From Pedococcus_A sp963730585 (GTDB lineage: Bacteria; Actinomycetota; Actinomycetes; Actinomycetales; Dermatophilaceae): a stretch of DNA of 64,000 nucleotides. Shown in pieces: positions 32,289-42,352 of this stretch (its first letter is position 1; each line of letters starts with the position of its first letter). The notes beneath the pieces were generated by a model that saw only the letters and a program-made list of their open reading frames with translations, was not told the DNA's origin and did no database searches. The stretch is from the NCBI GenBank assembly GCA_963730585.1, contig CAVSSL010000011.1:1-64000 (forward strand), given 5' to 3'. Both the position numbers and the translations under genes were made by a program.

Positions 32289-32591
32289 GTGATCTTGCTC
32301 CGTCGTGAACTCGGCGACGTGCTCCGTGAGCAGCGCCAGGCCCAGGGCCGCACCCTGCGGGAGGTCTCGGCCGCCGCCTCCGTCTCGCTCGGCTACCTCA
32401 GCGAGGTCGAGCGCGGCGAGAAGGAAGCCTCCTCGGAGCTGCTCGCCTCGATCTGCAGCGCCCTGCGCCTTCCTCTCTCCGAGGTGCTCGGGCACGTCTC
32501 GGAGCGGGTCGCCGAGTCGGAGGCGCTGACCGCGCCCGTCTCGCTGCCCGTGCCGGCCCAGGCGCCCCTGGTCTCGGCCTCCGCCGCGTAG
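32289..32591 (+). CDS. clgR: XRE-family regulator ClgR
   Basis: From GTG 32289 (AAGGAGG four nt upstream) the protein has 100 residues: a single helix-turn-helix (RELGDVLREQRQAQGRTLREVSAAASVSLGYLSEVERGEKEASSELLASICSAL is the family core, residues 4-57) and a short Ala/Val/Pro tail. ClgR activates clp protease genes and, in some Actinobacteria, recA and other stress genes, and is itself degraded by Clp. The pgsA-cinA-clgR order is conserved. A 140-bp gap separates it from pncC, so it may have its own promoter. Confidence 0.88.
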   Translation: MILLRRELGDVLREQRQAQGRTLREVSAAASVSLGYLSEVERGEKEASSELLASICSALRLPLSEVLGHVSERVAESEALTAPVSLPVPAQAPLVSASAA

Positions 32592-32652
32592 CTCTCGGCG
32601 TCCGCCGCAGCTCGACGTCACACGAGCGCGCCGGCACGAGGCACCCCAGAGG

Positions 32653-33528
32653 TCAGGCGCGGCGGTACGGCTTGGCCCGTCCCTGCGAGCTCGAGCCGAG
32701 CGGGGTCTGGCGACGCCCGTCGTCGGTCGGGCCCAGCCCGCCCTGGCAGCGGGGGCAGTAGAACATGGTGCGGTCCTGCGGCGGGGTGCCGATCATGGCC
32801 ACCCGCACGGTCTCGCCGCAGCGCCGGCAGGGTCGTCCGGACCGGCCGTGGACGTAGCTGGTCTCACCGAGGCGTCGCACCCCGGTGCTGCTCTGCACGG
32901 CGTGGTGCCGCGCCGCGTCGATGAGCCGGTGCACCCGCTCCACCAGGGCTGCGAGGTCTCGCTCGTCGAGGCTGGCCACCGTCGTCCACGGGCCCAGCCG
33001 CTGGAGGAACAGGGACTCGCTCGCCCAGAGGGTGCCCACGCCGGCCAGGTTGCGCTGGTCCAGCAGCGCGGCGCCGATGGGTGCCTGGCCAGCAGCGTGC
33101 AGGTTGGCGACGGCCTGCCGCGGGTCCCAGTCGGAGCCGAGGACGTCCGGGCCCAGGTGGCCGACGAGGGTGTCCTCCTGCGCGGTGGGGACGAGGTCGA
33201 GCATCCCCAGCCTCAGGCCGAGGGCGGCCCAGCGCTCGGTGGCGACCAGGGCCCGGATCTGGGGGTTGGATCGCTGACGCTGGCCCAGCTTCTGGGCGTC
33301 CTCGATGCGCCACTGTCCCTCCATCCGCAGGTGCGAGTGCAGCGTCACACCGGCGTCGAGCCGCTGGAGGATGTGCTTGCCGCGACTGACGACCTCGGTG
33401 GTGGTCGCCCCCACGAAGTCGGTGGTCGCCAGCTCGCCCCAGCGCAGGTCCCACGTGGTCACCGGCTGCCCGGCCAGCGCCTGGTGGAGCCGGGTGGCCG
33501 TGCGCCAGACGGTGTCGCCCTCAGGCAC
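32653..33528 (-). CDS. nei: Fpg/Nei-family DNA glycosylase (endonuclease VIII-like)
   Basis: The 291-residue enzyme starts with PEGDTVW, the Nei-type catalytic N-terminus (Pro at position 2 is the nucleophile, followed by Glu). It has SRGKHILQRLDAGVTLHSHLRMEGQW, DQRNLAGVGTLWASE (H2TH region), and a zinc finger CRRCGETVRV-x-CPRCQ. It removes oxidised pyrimidines from DNA. It lies 3 bp after lhr on the same strand, the same pairing as lhr-nei in M. tuberculosis, so the two probably form a repair operon. Confidence 0.93.
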   Translation of the reverse strand: MPEGDTVWRTATRLHQALAGQPVTTWDLRWGELATTDFVGATTTEVVSRGKHILQRLDAGVTLHSHLRMEGQWRIEDAQKLGQRQRSNPQIRALVATERWAALGLRLGMLDLVPTAQEDTLVGHLGPDVLGSDWDPRQAVANLHAAGQAPIGAALLDQRNLAGVGTLWASESLFLQRLGPWTTVASLDERDLAALVERVHRLIDAARHHAVQSSTGVRRLGETSYVHGRSGRPCRRCGETVRVAMIGTPPQDRTMFYCPRCQGGLGPTDDGRRQTPLGSSSQGRAKPYRRA

Positions 33529-33531
33529 GGC

Positions 33532-36500
33532 TCACCGCCTCAGGCGCAGGCCGCGCGGCGTCGCGTGGAACCCGGCGGAGGCGAGGGCCTGCGCCAGCGG
33601 GTGGTGCGAGCCCAGCACCGCGTCGCCGTCCGCCTTCTCGACCGTGATCCGTCCCAACGCGCCCTCGCGGACGGCGAGGGCCAGGGCGTCAGCGGCCGCC
33701 TGGAGCAGGTGGGGCTCCTCCGACCACGAGAGCAGGGTCTTGCCGCCGCGTTCGACGTAGAGCACCAGCTCGCCGTCGACGAGCACGACGAGTGCCCCGG
33801 CCTTGCGCCCGGGCTGGTGTCCCTTCTTGCCGTCGGTCCCGCTGTCACCGTCGGTGGACGTGGTCCGGGCGGGCCACGGCAGGGCTGCGCCGTAGGCGTT
33901 GGCCGGGTCCGAGGCGGCCAACACGACGGCGGAGGCGGCCTCCCGGGCCGAGTCGGACTCGCCGAGCGGCCGAGCCCCGGCCCGGAGGCGGTCGACCGCG
34001 CCCACCCCGGCGAACTGGGCGGCGCCGAGGGACTCGACGAAGTAGCCCCGTCGTACCCGGCCTGACTCCTCGGCGGCGGCCAGCACACGGTAGACACCCG
34101 CGAAGCCGCCGGGCACGCCCTCGGCCACCACGGAGCCCCTCGTCACCACGCCGTAGCGGTCCAGCAGCACCTCCGCGGTGGCGTAGGACCGGACCGTGGG
34201 CTCGCTCTCGGGATGCGGCAGCAGCGACCAGCGGCCGGCGCCCGTCGGAGGGCCGCTGCGGCTCGGGAGAGCCGGCCGCCCGGCCGGGCGTTGACCGGAC
34301 AGCGCCCCCAGGGAGCCGCGCCGTCCGGCATACCGCGTGGACCGGGGAGCGGTGCGAGGGCGGCGGTGCGCCGTGCGGCCGCCGGAGAGGAGGGCGCGCA
34401 GGGGCGCCAGGGTGTCGTTGGTGACCCGCCCGCTCCAGACCAGCTGCCACAGGTCGCCGATGAGGGCCTCGTCGTCGGTGCTGCCGACGGCGTCGGAGAG
34501 GGTGCGGAAGAAGAAGGCGCCGCCACCGGCCAGGGCGTCGAGCACCGCCTGCTGGCCCTCGGTGACGCCCACGTCGTCGTGGGGCGGCAGGGTGAGGTGG
34601 GCCGTGTCGCCGAGGTGCAGCGACACCCACCCGTCGTCGCCGGGCAGCGAGCCGTGGCCGCACCACAGCACCTCGCCGGTGCTCGTGAGCTCGTCGAGGA
34701 GCGCGGGGGAGTAGCCGGCGACGCGGGAGGGCAGCACGAGGGTCTCGAGGGCGCTGGCCGGCACGACGGCCCCGGCCAGCTGTTCGACCGCCCGGACGAG
34801 GCCCTCGCGACCGCGCAGACCGCCGCCGACCCCCTGCCAGGTCGGCAGGAACCGGGCCAGCTCCACCGCGGCGACCGGCTCCACCTCGGCCCGCAGGGCG
34901 GCCAGGGAGCGCCGGCGCAGCATGCGCAGCACCTCGGCGTCGCAGTAGTCGAGGCCGTGGGCGCCGCCGCCGTTCTCGACGGGCAGCAGCTCGCCCTCGA
35001 CCACGCGTCCGGCGGAGACGAGCCGGCGCAGGGCGTCGAGGGCGACCGCCGGACCCACGCCCCACCAGTGGGCGACGGCCGGTGCGGAGAAGGGGCCGTG
35101 CGTGCGGGCGTACCGGGCGACGAGGTCGCCCAGCGGGTCGGGCACCGACTCCAGGAACGCCTGGGGGACGCCGACGGGCAGTGAGGCGCCCAGGGCGTCG
35201 CGCAGACGACCGGCGTCCTCGATGGCGGTCCACCGCTCCTCGCCGGCAATGCGCACCCGGATGAGCCGGCGGGCGCCCTCGAGGTCGACCAGCCAGCTGC
35301 CGATCTCGCTGCGGGACAGGCCTTCCCGGCTCCGGCGCTCGATCTCCGGCAGCGGCAGCGGCCCCAGGCTCCGCAGCAGGTCGGCGACGTCCTCGGCGTC
35401 GCGGCACGCGCGTTCGGGCGTCAGTCGCTGCAGCTCGTGCTCGGTGCGGGTCACCTCCGCCGGGTCGAGCAGGTCGCGCAGCGACAGCCCCTCTCCGCGA
35501 CCGAGCAGCTCCGCCAGCAGGGTCGGGTCGAGGGACAGCGCGGCGGCGCGTTTCTCGGCCAGGGGCGAGTCGCCCTCGTAGAGGAACTGCGCGACGTAGC
35601 CGAACATCAGCGACCGGGCGAAGGGTGAGGGCTGGGAGCTCTCGACGTCGACGAGGGTGACGGTGCGCGAGTCGATGTCGCGCATCAGCTCCGTGAGGCC
35701 GGGGACGTCGAACACGTCCTGCACGCACTCGCGCACGGTCTCGAGGATGATCGGGAACGAGGCGTACTGGCTGGCCACCTCGAGCAGCTGGGCGGCTCGT
35801 TGGCGCTGCTGCCACAGGGGCTGGCGGCGGTCGGGACGGCGCCGGGGGAGCAGCAGGGCCCTCGACGCGCACTCACGGAACCTCGCCGCGAACAGGGCAG
35901 ATCCGCCGATCTCCCCGGTCACGAGGTCGTGGACCTCGTCAGGGTCGAGGCGGACCAGCTCGAGGAGCTCGGCGCCGGCACCGCGGCCGTCCTCGAACTC
36001 GAGGTCGGGCAGGCGGAAGACGATCCCGTCGTCGCCGTGCATGGCCTGCACGTCGACCCCGAACCGCTCACGCATGCGGGCCGAGACGCACAGCGCCCAG
36101 GGGGCGTGGACCTGCCCGCCGAAGGGGGAGTGGACGGCGACCCGCCAGTCGCCGATCTCGTCGCGGAACCGCTCGATGACGATGGTGCGGTCGTCGGGCA
36201 CGTGGCCGGTGGCCTCGCGCTGCTCGTCGAGGTAGGCCAGCAGGTTGTCGGTCGCCCACTGGTCCAGACCGGCCTTCTCGACGCGGGCGCGTGCCTTCGC
36301 CGGCGTCAGGCCGACGATCTCGCGGACGAAGCCGCCCACGGCCCGTCCGAGCTCGGCGGGCCGGCCGAGCTGGTCGCCCTTCCAGAACGGCAGCTTCCCC
36401 GGCAGGCCGGGCGCCGGCGTGACGAGCACCCGGTCGTGGGTGATGTCCTCGATCCGCCAGGTGGACGTGCCGAGGGTGAAGACGTCGCCGACGCGCGACT

Positions 36501-38274
36501 CGTAGACCATCTCCTCGTCGAGCTCACCGACGCGCCTGCCGGTGCCCTCGCCGGTGGCGAGGAACACGGCATACAGGCCGCGGTCGGGGATGGTGCCGCC
36601 GCTGGTGACGGCGAGGCGCTGCGCGCCGCGGCGTCCGGTGAGCACACCGGTGACGCGGTCCCAGACGATGCGGGGGCGCAGCTCGGCGAACTCGTCGCTG
36701 GGGTAGCGGCCGGCCAGCATGTCGAGCACCGACTCGAGGATCGAGCGCGGCAGGGAGGCGAACGGCGTGGCCTTGCGCACGAGCTGCTCGAGGTCGTCGA
36801 CGGCCCAGTCGTCCATGGCGCACATCGCCACCACCTGCTGGGCGAGCACGTCGACCGGGTTGGCCGGCACGTGCAGCGACTCGATCGAGCCGGAGCGCAT
36901 CCGCTCGACCACGACCGCGGTCTGCACCAGGTCGCCCCGGAACTTGGGGAAGAGCACGCCGCGGGAGACGGCGCCCACCTGGTGGCCGGCCCGGCCGACG
37001 CGCTGCAGGCCGCTGGCCACGCTGGGCGGTGACTCGACCTGCACGACGAGGTCGACCGCGCCCATGTCGATGCCGAGCTCGAGGCTGCTGGTGGCGACCA
37101 CGGCGGGCAGGCGCCCGGCCTTGAGGTCCTCCTCGATGGCCTGCCGGTGCTCCTTGCTGACCGAGCCGTGGTGGGCGCGCGCGAGGACCGCGGGCGCACC
37201 CTTGCTGGCGCCGGCCTGCGCCATCATCTCGGCCGGGGTCCGCGAGCCGGTATGCCGTGGGGTCGGCGGGGCAGTTCCGGCGCCGGAGTCGTCGCCGGCT
37301 GCCCCCGACTCCTCAGCGGCCTCGTCGAGGCGTTCCTGCCAGATCTCGTTGAGCCGGGCGGTGAGCCGCTCGGCCAGCCGGCGGGAGTTGGCGAAGACGA
37401 GGGTGGAGCGGTGCTCGGCGATCAGGTCGACGATGCGCTCCTCGACGTGCGGCCAGATGGACGCACGCCGCTCCGCGCCCGCGGCCGGACCGGACAGGTC
37501 GTCCACGACCACCTCGCCGAGGGCCGACATGTCGGCGATGGGCACGACGACGTCGAGGTCCCACTCCTTGGTCGACGGCGGCCGGACCACCTCGACCGGG
37601 CGGCCGCCCGCGAGGTAGCGCGCCACCTCCTCGACCGGCTCGACGGTCGCGGACAGCCCGATGCGCTGGGCGGGCCGCTCGAGGAAGGCGTCGAGGCGCT
37701 CGAGGCTCAGGGCCAGGTGGGCGCCGCGCTTGGTGCCGGCCACGGCGTGCACCTCGTCGAGGATCACGGTCTCGACACCGGCCAGCGCCTCGCGGGCGGC
37801 CGAGGTCAGCATGAGGAAGAGCGACTCGGGTGTCGTGATGAGGATGTCGCTGGGCGTGCGGGCGAAGGCTCGCCGCTCGTTGGCCGGGGTGTCGCCCGAG
37901 CGCACCGCGACGGTGATGTCGGGCTCGGGCAGGCCCAGGCGGGTGGCCGCGTGCCCGATGCCGACGAGGGGGGAGCGCAGGTTGCGCTCGACGTCGACGG
38001 CCAGGGCCTTCATCGGCGAGACGTAGAGCACCCGGCACCGCTTGAGCCTTTCCTCCGGGACGGGCTCGCTCGCCAGCCGGTCGAGCGCCCAGAGGAACGC
38101 CGACAGCGTCTTGCCGGAGCCGGTGGGGGCCACGACGAGGGCGTGGTGGCCGGAGCTGATGGCGTCCCAGGCCCCGGACTGTGCCGAGGTGGGCTCGCTG
38201 AACGAGCCCCGGAACCACGCGGCGGTGGCGGGGGAGAAGCGGTCGAGCACGTCGGTGCCGGCTGAGCGGGCCAT
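33532..38274 (-). CDS. lhr: Lhr-type superfamily 2 ATP-dependent helicase
   Basis: Lhr is a large 3'-5' DNA-RNA helicase in DNA damage responses. The 1580-residue protein has a motor with APTGSGKT at 49-56, LDEVH (motif II), SATVEPVEEV (III), ATSSLELGIDMGAVDLVVQVESPPSV and QRVGRAGHQVG (VI). A winged helix and the long Lhr C-terminal region follow, to LRLRR at the end. ATG 38274 gives the standard MARSA start; a longer frame to 38661 would run through DUF3046. It appears intact across 4.7 kb, unlike several neighbours. Confidence 0.95.
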   Translation of the reverse strand: MARSAGTDVLDRFSPATAAWFRGSFSEPTSAQSGAWDAISSGHHALVVAPTGSGKTLSAFLWALDRLASEPVPEERLKRCRVLYVSPMKALAVDVERNLRSPLVGIGHAATRLGLPEPDITVAVRSGDTPANERRAFARTPSDILITTPESLFLMLTSAAREALAGVETVILDEVHAVAGTKRGAHLALSLERLDAFLERPAQRIGLSATVEPVEEVARYLAGGRPVEVVRPPSTKEWDLDVVVPIADMSALGEVVVDDLSGPAAGAERRASIWPHVEERIVDLIAEHRSTLVFANSRRLAERLTARLNEIWQERLDEAAEESGAAGDDSGAGTAPPTPRHTGSRTPAEMMAQAGASKGAPAVLARAHHGSVSKEHRQAIEEDLKAGRLPAVVATSSLELGIDMGAVDLVVQVESPPSVASGLQRVGRAGHQVGAVSRGVLFPKFRGDLVQTAVVVERMRSGSIESLHVPANPVDVLAQQVVAMCAMDDWAVDDLEQLVRKATPFASLPRSILESVLDMLAGRYPSDEFAELRPRIVWDRVTGVLTGRRGAQRLAVTSGGTIPDRGLYAVFLATGEGTGRRVGELDEEMVYESRVGDVFTLGTSTWRIEDITHDRVLVTPAPGLPGKLPFWKGDQLGRPAELGRAVGGFVREIVGLTPAKARARVEKAGLDQWATDNLLAYLDEQREATGHVPDDRTIVIERFRDEIGDWRVAVHSPFGGQVHAPWALCVSARMRERFGVDVQAMHGDDGIVFRLPDLEFEDGRGAGAELLELVRLDPDEVHDLVTGEIGGSALFAARFRECASRALLLPRRRPDRRQPLWQQRQRAAQLLEVASQYASFPIILETVRECVQDVFDVPGLTELMRDIDSRTVTLVDVESSQPSPFARSLMFGYVAQFLYEGDSPLAEKRAAALSLDPTLLAELLGRGEGLSLRDLLDPAEVTRTEHELQRLTPERACRDAEDVADLLRSLGPLPLPEIERRSREGLSRSEIGSWLVDLEGARRLIRVRIAGEERWTAIEDAGRLRDALGASLPVGVPQAFLESVPDPLGDLVARYARTHGPFSAPAVAHWWGVGPAVALDALRRLVSAGRVVEGELLPVENGGGAHGLDYCDAEVLRMLRRRSLAALRAEVEPVAAVELARFLPTWQGVGGGLRGREGLVRAVEQLAGAVVPASALETLVLPSRVAGYSPALLDELTSTGEVLWCGHGSLPGDDGWVSLHLGDTAHLTLPPHDDVGVTEGQQAVLDALAGGGAFFFRTLSDAVGSTDDEALIGDLWQLVWSGRVTNDTLAPLRALLSGGRTAHRRPRTAPRSTRYAGRRGSLGALSGQRPAGRPALPSRSGPPTGAGRWSLLPHPESEPTVRSYATAEVLLDRYGVVTRGSVVAEGVPGGFAGVYRVLAAAEESGRVRRGYFVESLGAAQFAGVGAVDRLRAGARPLGESDSAREAASAVVLAASDPANAYGAALPWPARTTSTDGDSGTDGKKGHQPGRKAGALVVLVDGELVLYVERGGKTLLSWSEEPHLLQAAADALALAVREGALGRITVEKADGDAVLGSHHPLAQALASAGFHATPRGLRLRR

Positions 38275-38370
38275 CGCGACAAGCCTGCCACCGGGCACCG
38301 ACAGCGGCACGAGGAGATCTGCTTCCGCCACCTGGACTGAGCGCCACCGGCCTGTGACAGACTCGCAGCC

Positions 38371-38592
38371 GTGCGGCTGAGCCACTTCTGGACCCTGATG
38401 AACGACGAGTTCGGCGAGTCCTACGCCGGGTCGCTGGCGAGGGACCACGTCATCGGCGCACTCGGCAACCGCACGGCCCTGCAGGCGCTCGAGGCGGGCG
38501 AGCCACCCCGCAAGATCTGGCTCGCGCTCTGTGACGACATGGACGTGCCGGAGTCGCGACGCCTCGGCGTCGAGCACCGCGCCAGGAAGTGA
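38371..38592 (+). CDS. DUF3046 protein
   Basis: The 73-residue protein (RLSHFWTLMNDEFGESYAGSLARDHVIGALG ... LCDDMDVPESRRLG) is a small soluble actinobacterial family of unknown function, usually found near recA-recX. Here recA lies about 5 kb downstream, the gap filled by an oxygenase, an ABC exporter and two small genes. Start GTG. The next gene begins 7 bp later. Confidence 0.93.
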   Translation: MRLSHFWTLMNDEFGESYAGSLARDHVIGALGNRTALQALEAGEPPRKIWLALCDDMDVPESRRLGVEHRARK

Positions 38593-38599
38593 GCGCCGC

Positions 38600-39623
38600 A
38601 TGACGGCCGGCTGGCCGCGTTCGCCCGTGGTCCTCGCCCCCATGGCCGGTGGCCCGAGCACCGTGGAGCTCGCCGCTACCGTCGCCGACGCCGGCGGCTT
38701 CCCGTTCCTCGCGGGCGCCTACCTCGCGCCCGACCGGCTCCGCGCTGACATCGCCGAGCTGCGCTCGCGCACCTCGGCCGCGTTCGGGGTCAACATCTTC
38801 GCCCCGTCGCCGGACGACCCGTCGATGACCGCCGCAGCGGAGGAGTATGCCGCGCGGCTGGCGCCGTGGGCCGCCGCGGCGGGCGTCGAGCTCGGCACGC
38901 CCCGCTACGACGACGACCACTTCGCAGCCAAGGTGGGCGTGCTCGTCGAGGCCGCCCCGGCCGTGGTGAGCTTCGCCTTCGGGTGGCCACCGGCCGACGT
39001 GGTGACGCGCCTGCAGCAGGCGGGGGTGGAGGTCTGGGTCACCCTCAACGAGCCCGCCGAGGTCGAGTGGGCGCAGGCCCTGGGAGTCGACGGGATCGTC
39101 GCGCAGGGCTGGGAGGCCGGCGGCCACCGCGGGGGGCCGGTCGACACCGGCGCGGAGCAGCTGCCGGTGCTGGAGCTCGTGCGTGAGCTGCGCGCCCGCA
39201 CCGACCTGCCGGTCGTCGCAGCCGGCGGGCTCATGACCGGCGCCGACGCCGCGGAGGTCCTGGCCGCGGGTGCAGACTGCCGCCGCCTTCGGCACCGCCT
39301 TCCTCGCCTGTCCCGAGGCGGGCACCGCCCCGGTCCACGTCCACGCGCTGGCCCACCGCGAGGGCACCGTCGTCACCCGCGCCTTCACCGGCCGCAGCGC
39401 CCGGGCCCTGCACACGGCGTGGACGGACGGCTACGGCGCGGGTGCCCCCGCGGCATACCCCCACGTCCACCACGTGACGGCGCCGTTGCGCGCCCACGGC
39501 AAGGCCACCGGAGAGGCCGACCTGGTGCACCTCTGGGCGGGCACGGGGCACCGGAGGCTGCGTCCGATGCCGGCCGGTGAGCTGTGCCGGACCCTCCTGC
39601 GGGAGCTCGACGACGCCCGCTGA
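38600..39623 (+). pseudogene. Nitronate monooxygenase with a one-base frameshift
   Basis: NMO-type flavoproteins oxidise nitronates using FMN. The first 225 residues (VVLAPMAGGPSTVELAATVADAGGFPFL, FGVNIFAP, DGIVAQGWEAGGHRGG, PVVAAGGLMTGADAAEVLAAGA) are in frame with ATG 38600. From about 39275 the reading shifts to another frame (TAAAFGTAFLACPEAGT, TRAFTGRSAR, ... LLRELDDAR) ending at 39623. The 1024-bp span is one base too long; the shift lies within 39271-39281. Both halves are well conserved, so a sequencing error is likely. Confidence 0.87.
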
Positions 39624-39679
39624 CAGATCCGGACCCCGCCACGCCCGAAACGGGGGTGAGGTCTGTCGCCGGTGTTCGC

Positions 39680-39685
39680 TAGCGT
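39680..39685 (+). promoter_or_regulatory. -10 box (TAGCGT) for the ABC exporter operon
   Basis: TAGCGT lies 7 nt before GTG 39693, with no Shine-Dalgarno sequence. Confidence 0.4.
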
Positions 39686-39692
39686 GGCGCCT

Positions 39693-40625
39693 GTGACTGG
39701 GGACGACATCCTGCTGAGCGCCACAGGGCTGACCAAGACGTTCGGCGACTTCCGCGCCGTGGACGGCATCGACTTCGCGGTGCGCAAGGGGGAGGCGTTC
39801 GGGTTCCTCGGCCCCAACGGCGCCGGCAAGTCCTCGACGATGCGCATGGTCGGCTGCGTCTCGCCGGTCTCGGGCGGCGACCTGCGCCTGTTCGGGCTCG
39901 ACCCGGCGACCGACGGTCCCGCGATCCGCGCCCGGCTCGGCGTCGTGCCGCAGCGGGACACCCTCGACGAGGAGCTCACCGTCGAGGAGAACCTCTGGAT
40001 CTACGGGCGGTACTTCGGCCTCTCGCGCAAGGAGGTCCGCGCGCGCGCCGCGGAGCTGCTCGAGTTCGCCCAGCTCACCGACCGGGCGCAGGACCGGGTC
40101 GAGCCGCTCTCCGGCGGCATGAAGCGCCGCCTCACCATCGCCCGCTCGCTCATCAACTCGCCCGAGATCCTGCTGCTCGACGAGCCGACCACGGGTCTCG
40201 ACCCGCAGGCGCGACACGTGTTGTGGGACAGGCTGTTCCGCCTCAAGCGGTCGGGCGTGACGCTCGTGCTGACGACCCACTACATGGACGAGGCCGAGCA
40301 GCTCTGCGACCGCCTGGTCGTCATGGACCACGGCCAGATCGTGGCCGAGGGCTCGCCGCGCCAGCTCATCGAGGAGTACTCCACCCGCGAGGTGCTCGAG
40401 CTGCGGTTCGACGCCGAGGACCACAAGGACTACGCCGAGCAGGTCACGGGCGTCGGCAAGCGGGTCGAGGTGCTGCCGGACCGGCTGCTCGTCTACACCG
40501 ACGACGGTGACGAGGCCGCGGCCGTCGTGCACTCGCGCGGCATCGAGCCGCTGTCGTCGCTGGTGCGCCGCTCCACCCTCGAGGACGTCTTCCTGCACCT
40601 GACCGGCCGGACGCTGGTGGACTGA
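39693..40625 (+). CDS. ABC transporter ATP-binding protein (drug/polysaccharide exporter type)
   Basis: The 310-residue ATPase has Walker A LGPNGAGKSS, Q-loop VVPQRDTLDEELTVEENLWIYGRYFG, signature LSGGMKRR, Walker B LLLDEPTTGLDPQARH and H-loop TTHYMDEAEQL, followed by an 80-residue C-terminal domain. The sequence around the Q-loop resembles NodI/DrrA-type exporters. It forms an operon with two ABC-2 permeases, the first overlapping its stop (TGATG). Substrate unknown. Confidence 0.94.
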   Translation: MTGDDILLSATGLTKTFGDFRAVDGIDFAVRKGEAFGFLGPNGAGKSSTMRMVGCVSPVSGGDLRLFGLDPATDGPAIRARLGVVPQRDTLDEELTVEENLWIYGRYFGLSRKEVRARAAELLEFAQLTDRAQDRVEPLSGGMKRRLTIARSLINSPEILLLDEPTTGLDPQARHVLWDRLFRLKRSGVTLVLTTHYMDEAEQLCDRLVVMDHGQIVAEGSPRQLIEEYSTREVLELRFDAEDHKDYAEQVTGVGKRVEVLPDRLLVYTDDGDEAAAVVHSRGIEPLSSLVRRSTLEDVFLHLTGRTLVD

Positions 40626-41467
40626 TGACGGCAACCACCGCCGCGCAACCGGTCCCGGGGGACCGCGCGCACCACGGTGTCCGGCAGCCGCTGAGCACCT
40701 CGGAGCGCTGGGGCGCGGTCTTCGAGTACCTCCTGACCGTCTACAAGCGCACGTGGCGCGGCAGCATCATCGGGCGCTTCCTGTCGCCGCTGTTCTTCCT
40801 GCTGTCCATGGGGCTCGGCCTCGGCACGCTGGTCGACGACCGCGCCGGCGGCGTGGACGGCACGCCGTACCTGCAGTTCGTCGTGCCCGCCATCGTGGCG
40901 ACCCAGGCGATGTGGGTGGCCATGGGGGAGTCGACCTACCAGGTGCTCGGCTACATCAAGTGGAACATGGGCTACCACGCGATGCTGGCGACCCCGCTGG
41001 CCGTGCGGGACATCCTCATCGGCCACCTGCTCTCGGTCGTCGGACACCTGACCGTCGCCACGTCGATCTTCATGGCGGTCGCGGCCCTCTTCGGCGGCTT
41101 CTCGTCGTGGTGGGCGCTGCTGTCACTGCCGATCGCCGTGCTCACCGGCATGGCCTTCACGGTGCCGATCTTCGCCTTCACCGCCCGGCAGGAGGGCGAC
41201 AACGGGTTCAACATCCTCTTCCGCTGGGTGATGACGCCGCTGATGCTGTTCTCGGGCACCTTCTTCCCCGTCGACCAGCTGCCGGGCTGGATGCAGCCGG
41301 TCGCCTGGCTCACCCCGCTGTGGCACGGCGTCGAGTCGAGCCGCATGGTCGCGACCGGACAGGTCGACTGGGCCTGGCTCGGCCTGCACCTGCTGGTCCT
41401 GGTCGCCTTCGTCGCGGTCGGCTGGCAGCTGGCCGTCCGCTCCTTCACCAAGAGGCTGGTCACGTGA
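40625..41467 (+). CDS. ABC-2 type transporter permease, first subunit
   Basis: The 280-residue protein has six hydrophobic helices and the NodJ-like ABC-2 pattern: YKRTWRGSIIGRFLSPLFFLLSMGLGLGTLV, ESTYQVLGYIKWNMGYHAMLATPLAVRDIL and LFSGTFFPVDQLPGWMQPVAWLTPLWHGVE. Together with the following permease it should form the membrane channel of the exporter. ATG overlaps the ATPase stop; its own stop overlaps the next GTG. Confidence 0.92.
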   Translation: MTATTAAQPVPGDRAHHGVRQPLSTSERWGAVFEYLLTVYKRTWRGSIIGRFLSPLFFLLSMGLGLGTLVDDRAGGVDGTPYLQFVVPAIVATQAMWVAMGESTYQVLGYIKWNMGYHAMLATPLAVRDILIGHLLSVVGHLTVATSIFMAVAALFGGFSSWWALLSLPIAVLTGMAFTVPIFAFTARQEGDNGFNILFRWVMTPLMLFSGTFFPVDQLPGWMQPVAWLTPLWHGVESSRMVATGQVDWAWLGLHLLVLVAFVAVGWQLAVRSFTKRLVT

Positions 41468-42294
41468 GCGCCACCACCGCCGCGCCGAGGACGGCCTCGC
41501 GGCTGGCCCGGCTCGTCCCGATGCCGGCCGGTGCCGGCCTGGCCCGCATGCTCGTCGAGCGCAACGTCACCTCGTTCCGGCACGGCTGGATCGCGCTGGT
41601 GACCGGCTTCGCCGAACCGGTGTTCTACCTGTTCTCCATCGGCGTGGGCATCGGTGCCCTCGTGCAGACGGTGCAGACCGACAGCGGTGCCGAGGTCGGC
41701 TACCTCCAGTTCGTCGCCCCCGCGCTGCTGGCCGCCTCGGCGATGAACGGCGCGGTCATGGACTCGACCTTCAACGTCTTCTTCAAGCTGAGGTACGCCC
41801 GGCTCTACGACTCCGTGCTGGCGACCCCCATGGGCCCGCGCGACATCGCCGTCGGCGAGATCTCGTGGTCGCTCATCCGCGGAGGCATCTACTCGGCGCT
41901 CTTCCTGTTGGTCGCGGCACTGGCCGGCGCCGTGCAGTCGTGGTGGGCGATGCTGGCGCTGCCGGCGGCCGTCTTCATCGGCTTCGCGTTCGCGGCGGTC
42001 GGCATGTTCGCGACCACGTTCATGCGCTCGTGGGTCGACTTCGACTACGTCACGCTGGCCATCCAGCCGATGTTCCTGTTCTCGGCCACCTTCTTCCCCC
42101 TCTCGACCTACCCCGACTCCCTCCAGTGGGTCGTCCAGCTGACTCCGCTCTACCACGGCGTGGCGCTCGAGCGCGGGCTCATGCTGGGCGAGGTCGGCCC
42201 GGGCATCCTCTGGCACGTGCTCTACCTCGTGGTGCTCGGTGGCCTGGGCGTGGTCGGCACGGCGCGACGCCTGGAGAAGCTGCTGCTCTCCTGA
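41464..42294 (+). CDS. ABC-2 type transporter permease, second subunit
   Basis: This 276-residue permease is a paralogue of the preceding one: FAEPVFYLFSIGVGIGALV, ALLAASAMNGAVMDSTFNVFFKLRYARLYDSVLATPMGPRDIAVGEI, and MFLFSATFFPLSTYPDSLQWVVQLTPLYHGVAL occupy matching positions. The pair probably arose by duplication and forms a heterodimer. GTG overlaps the previous stop (GTGA). Confidence 0.92.
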   Translation: MSATTAAPRTASRLARLVPMPAGAGLARMLVERNVTSFRHGWIALVTGFAEPVFYLFSIGVGIGALVQTVQTDSGAEVGYLQFVAPALLAASAMNGAVMDSTFNVFFKLRYARLYDSVLATPMGPRDIAVGEISWSLIRGGIYSALFLLVAALAGAVQSWWAMLALPAAVFIGFAFAAVGMFATTFMRSWVDFDYVTLAIQPMFLFSATFFPLSTYPDSLQWVVQLTPLYHGVALERGLMLGEVGPGILWHVLYLVVLGGLGVVGTARRLEKLLLS

Positions 42295-42340
42295 CGCTCT
42301 GCCCTGCCCAGTCGCCGCGGCGGGTGCCGGCGGCCCTGCC

Positions 42341-42346
42341 TAGGCT
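42341..42346 (+). promoter_or_regulatory. -10 box (TAGGCT) for the DUF427 gene
   Basis: TAGGCT lies 6 nt before ATG 42353; leaderless promoter candidate. Confidence 0.4.
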
Positions 42347-42352
42347 GGTGTC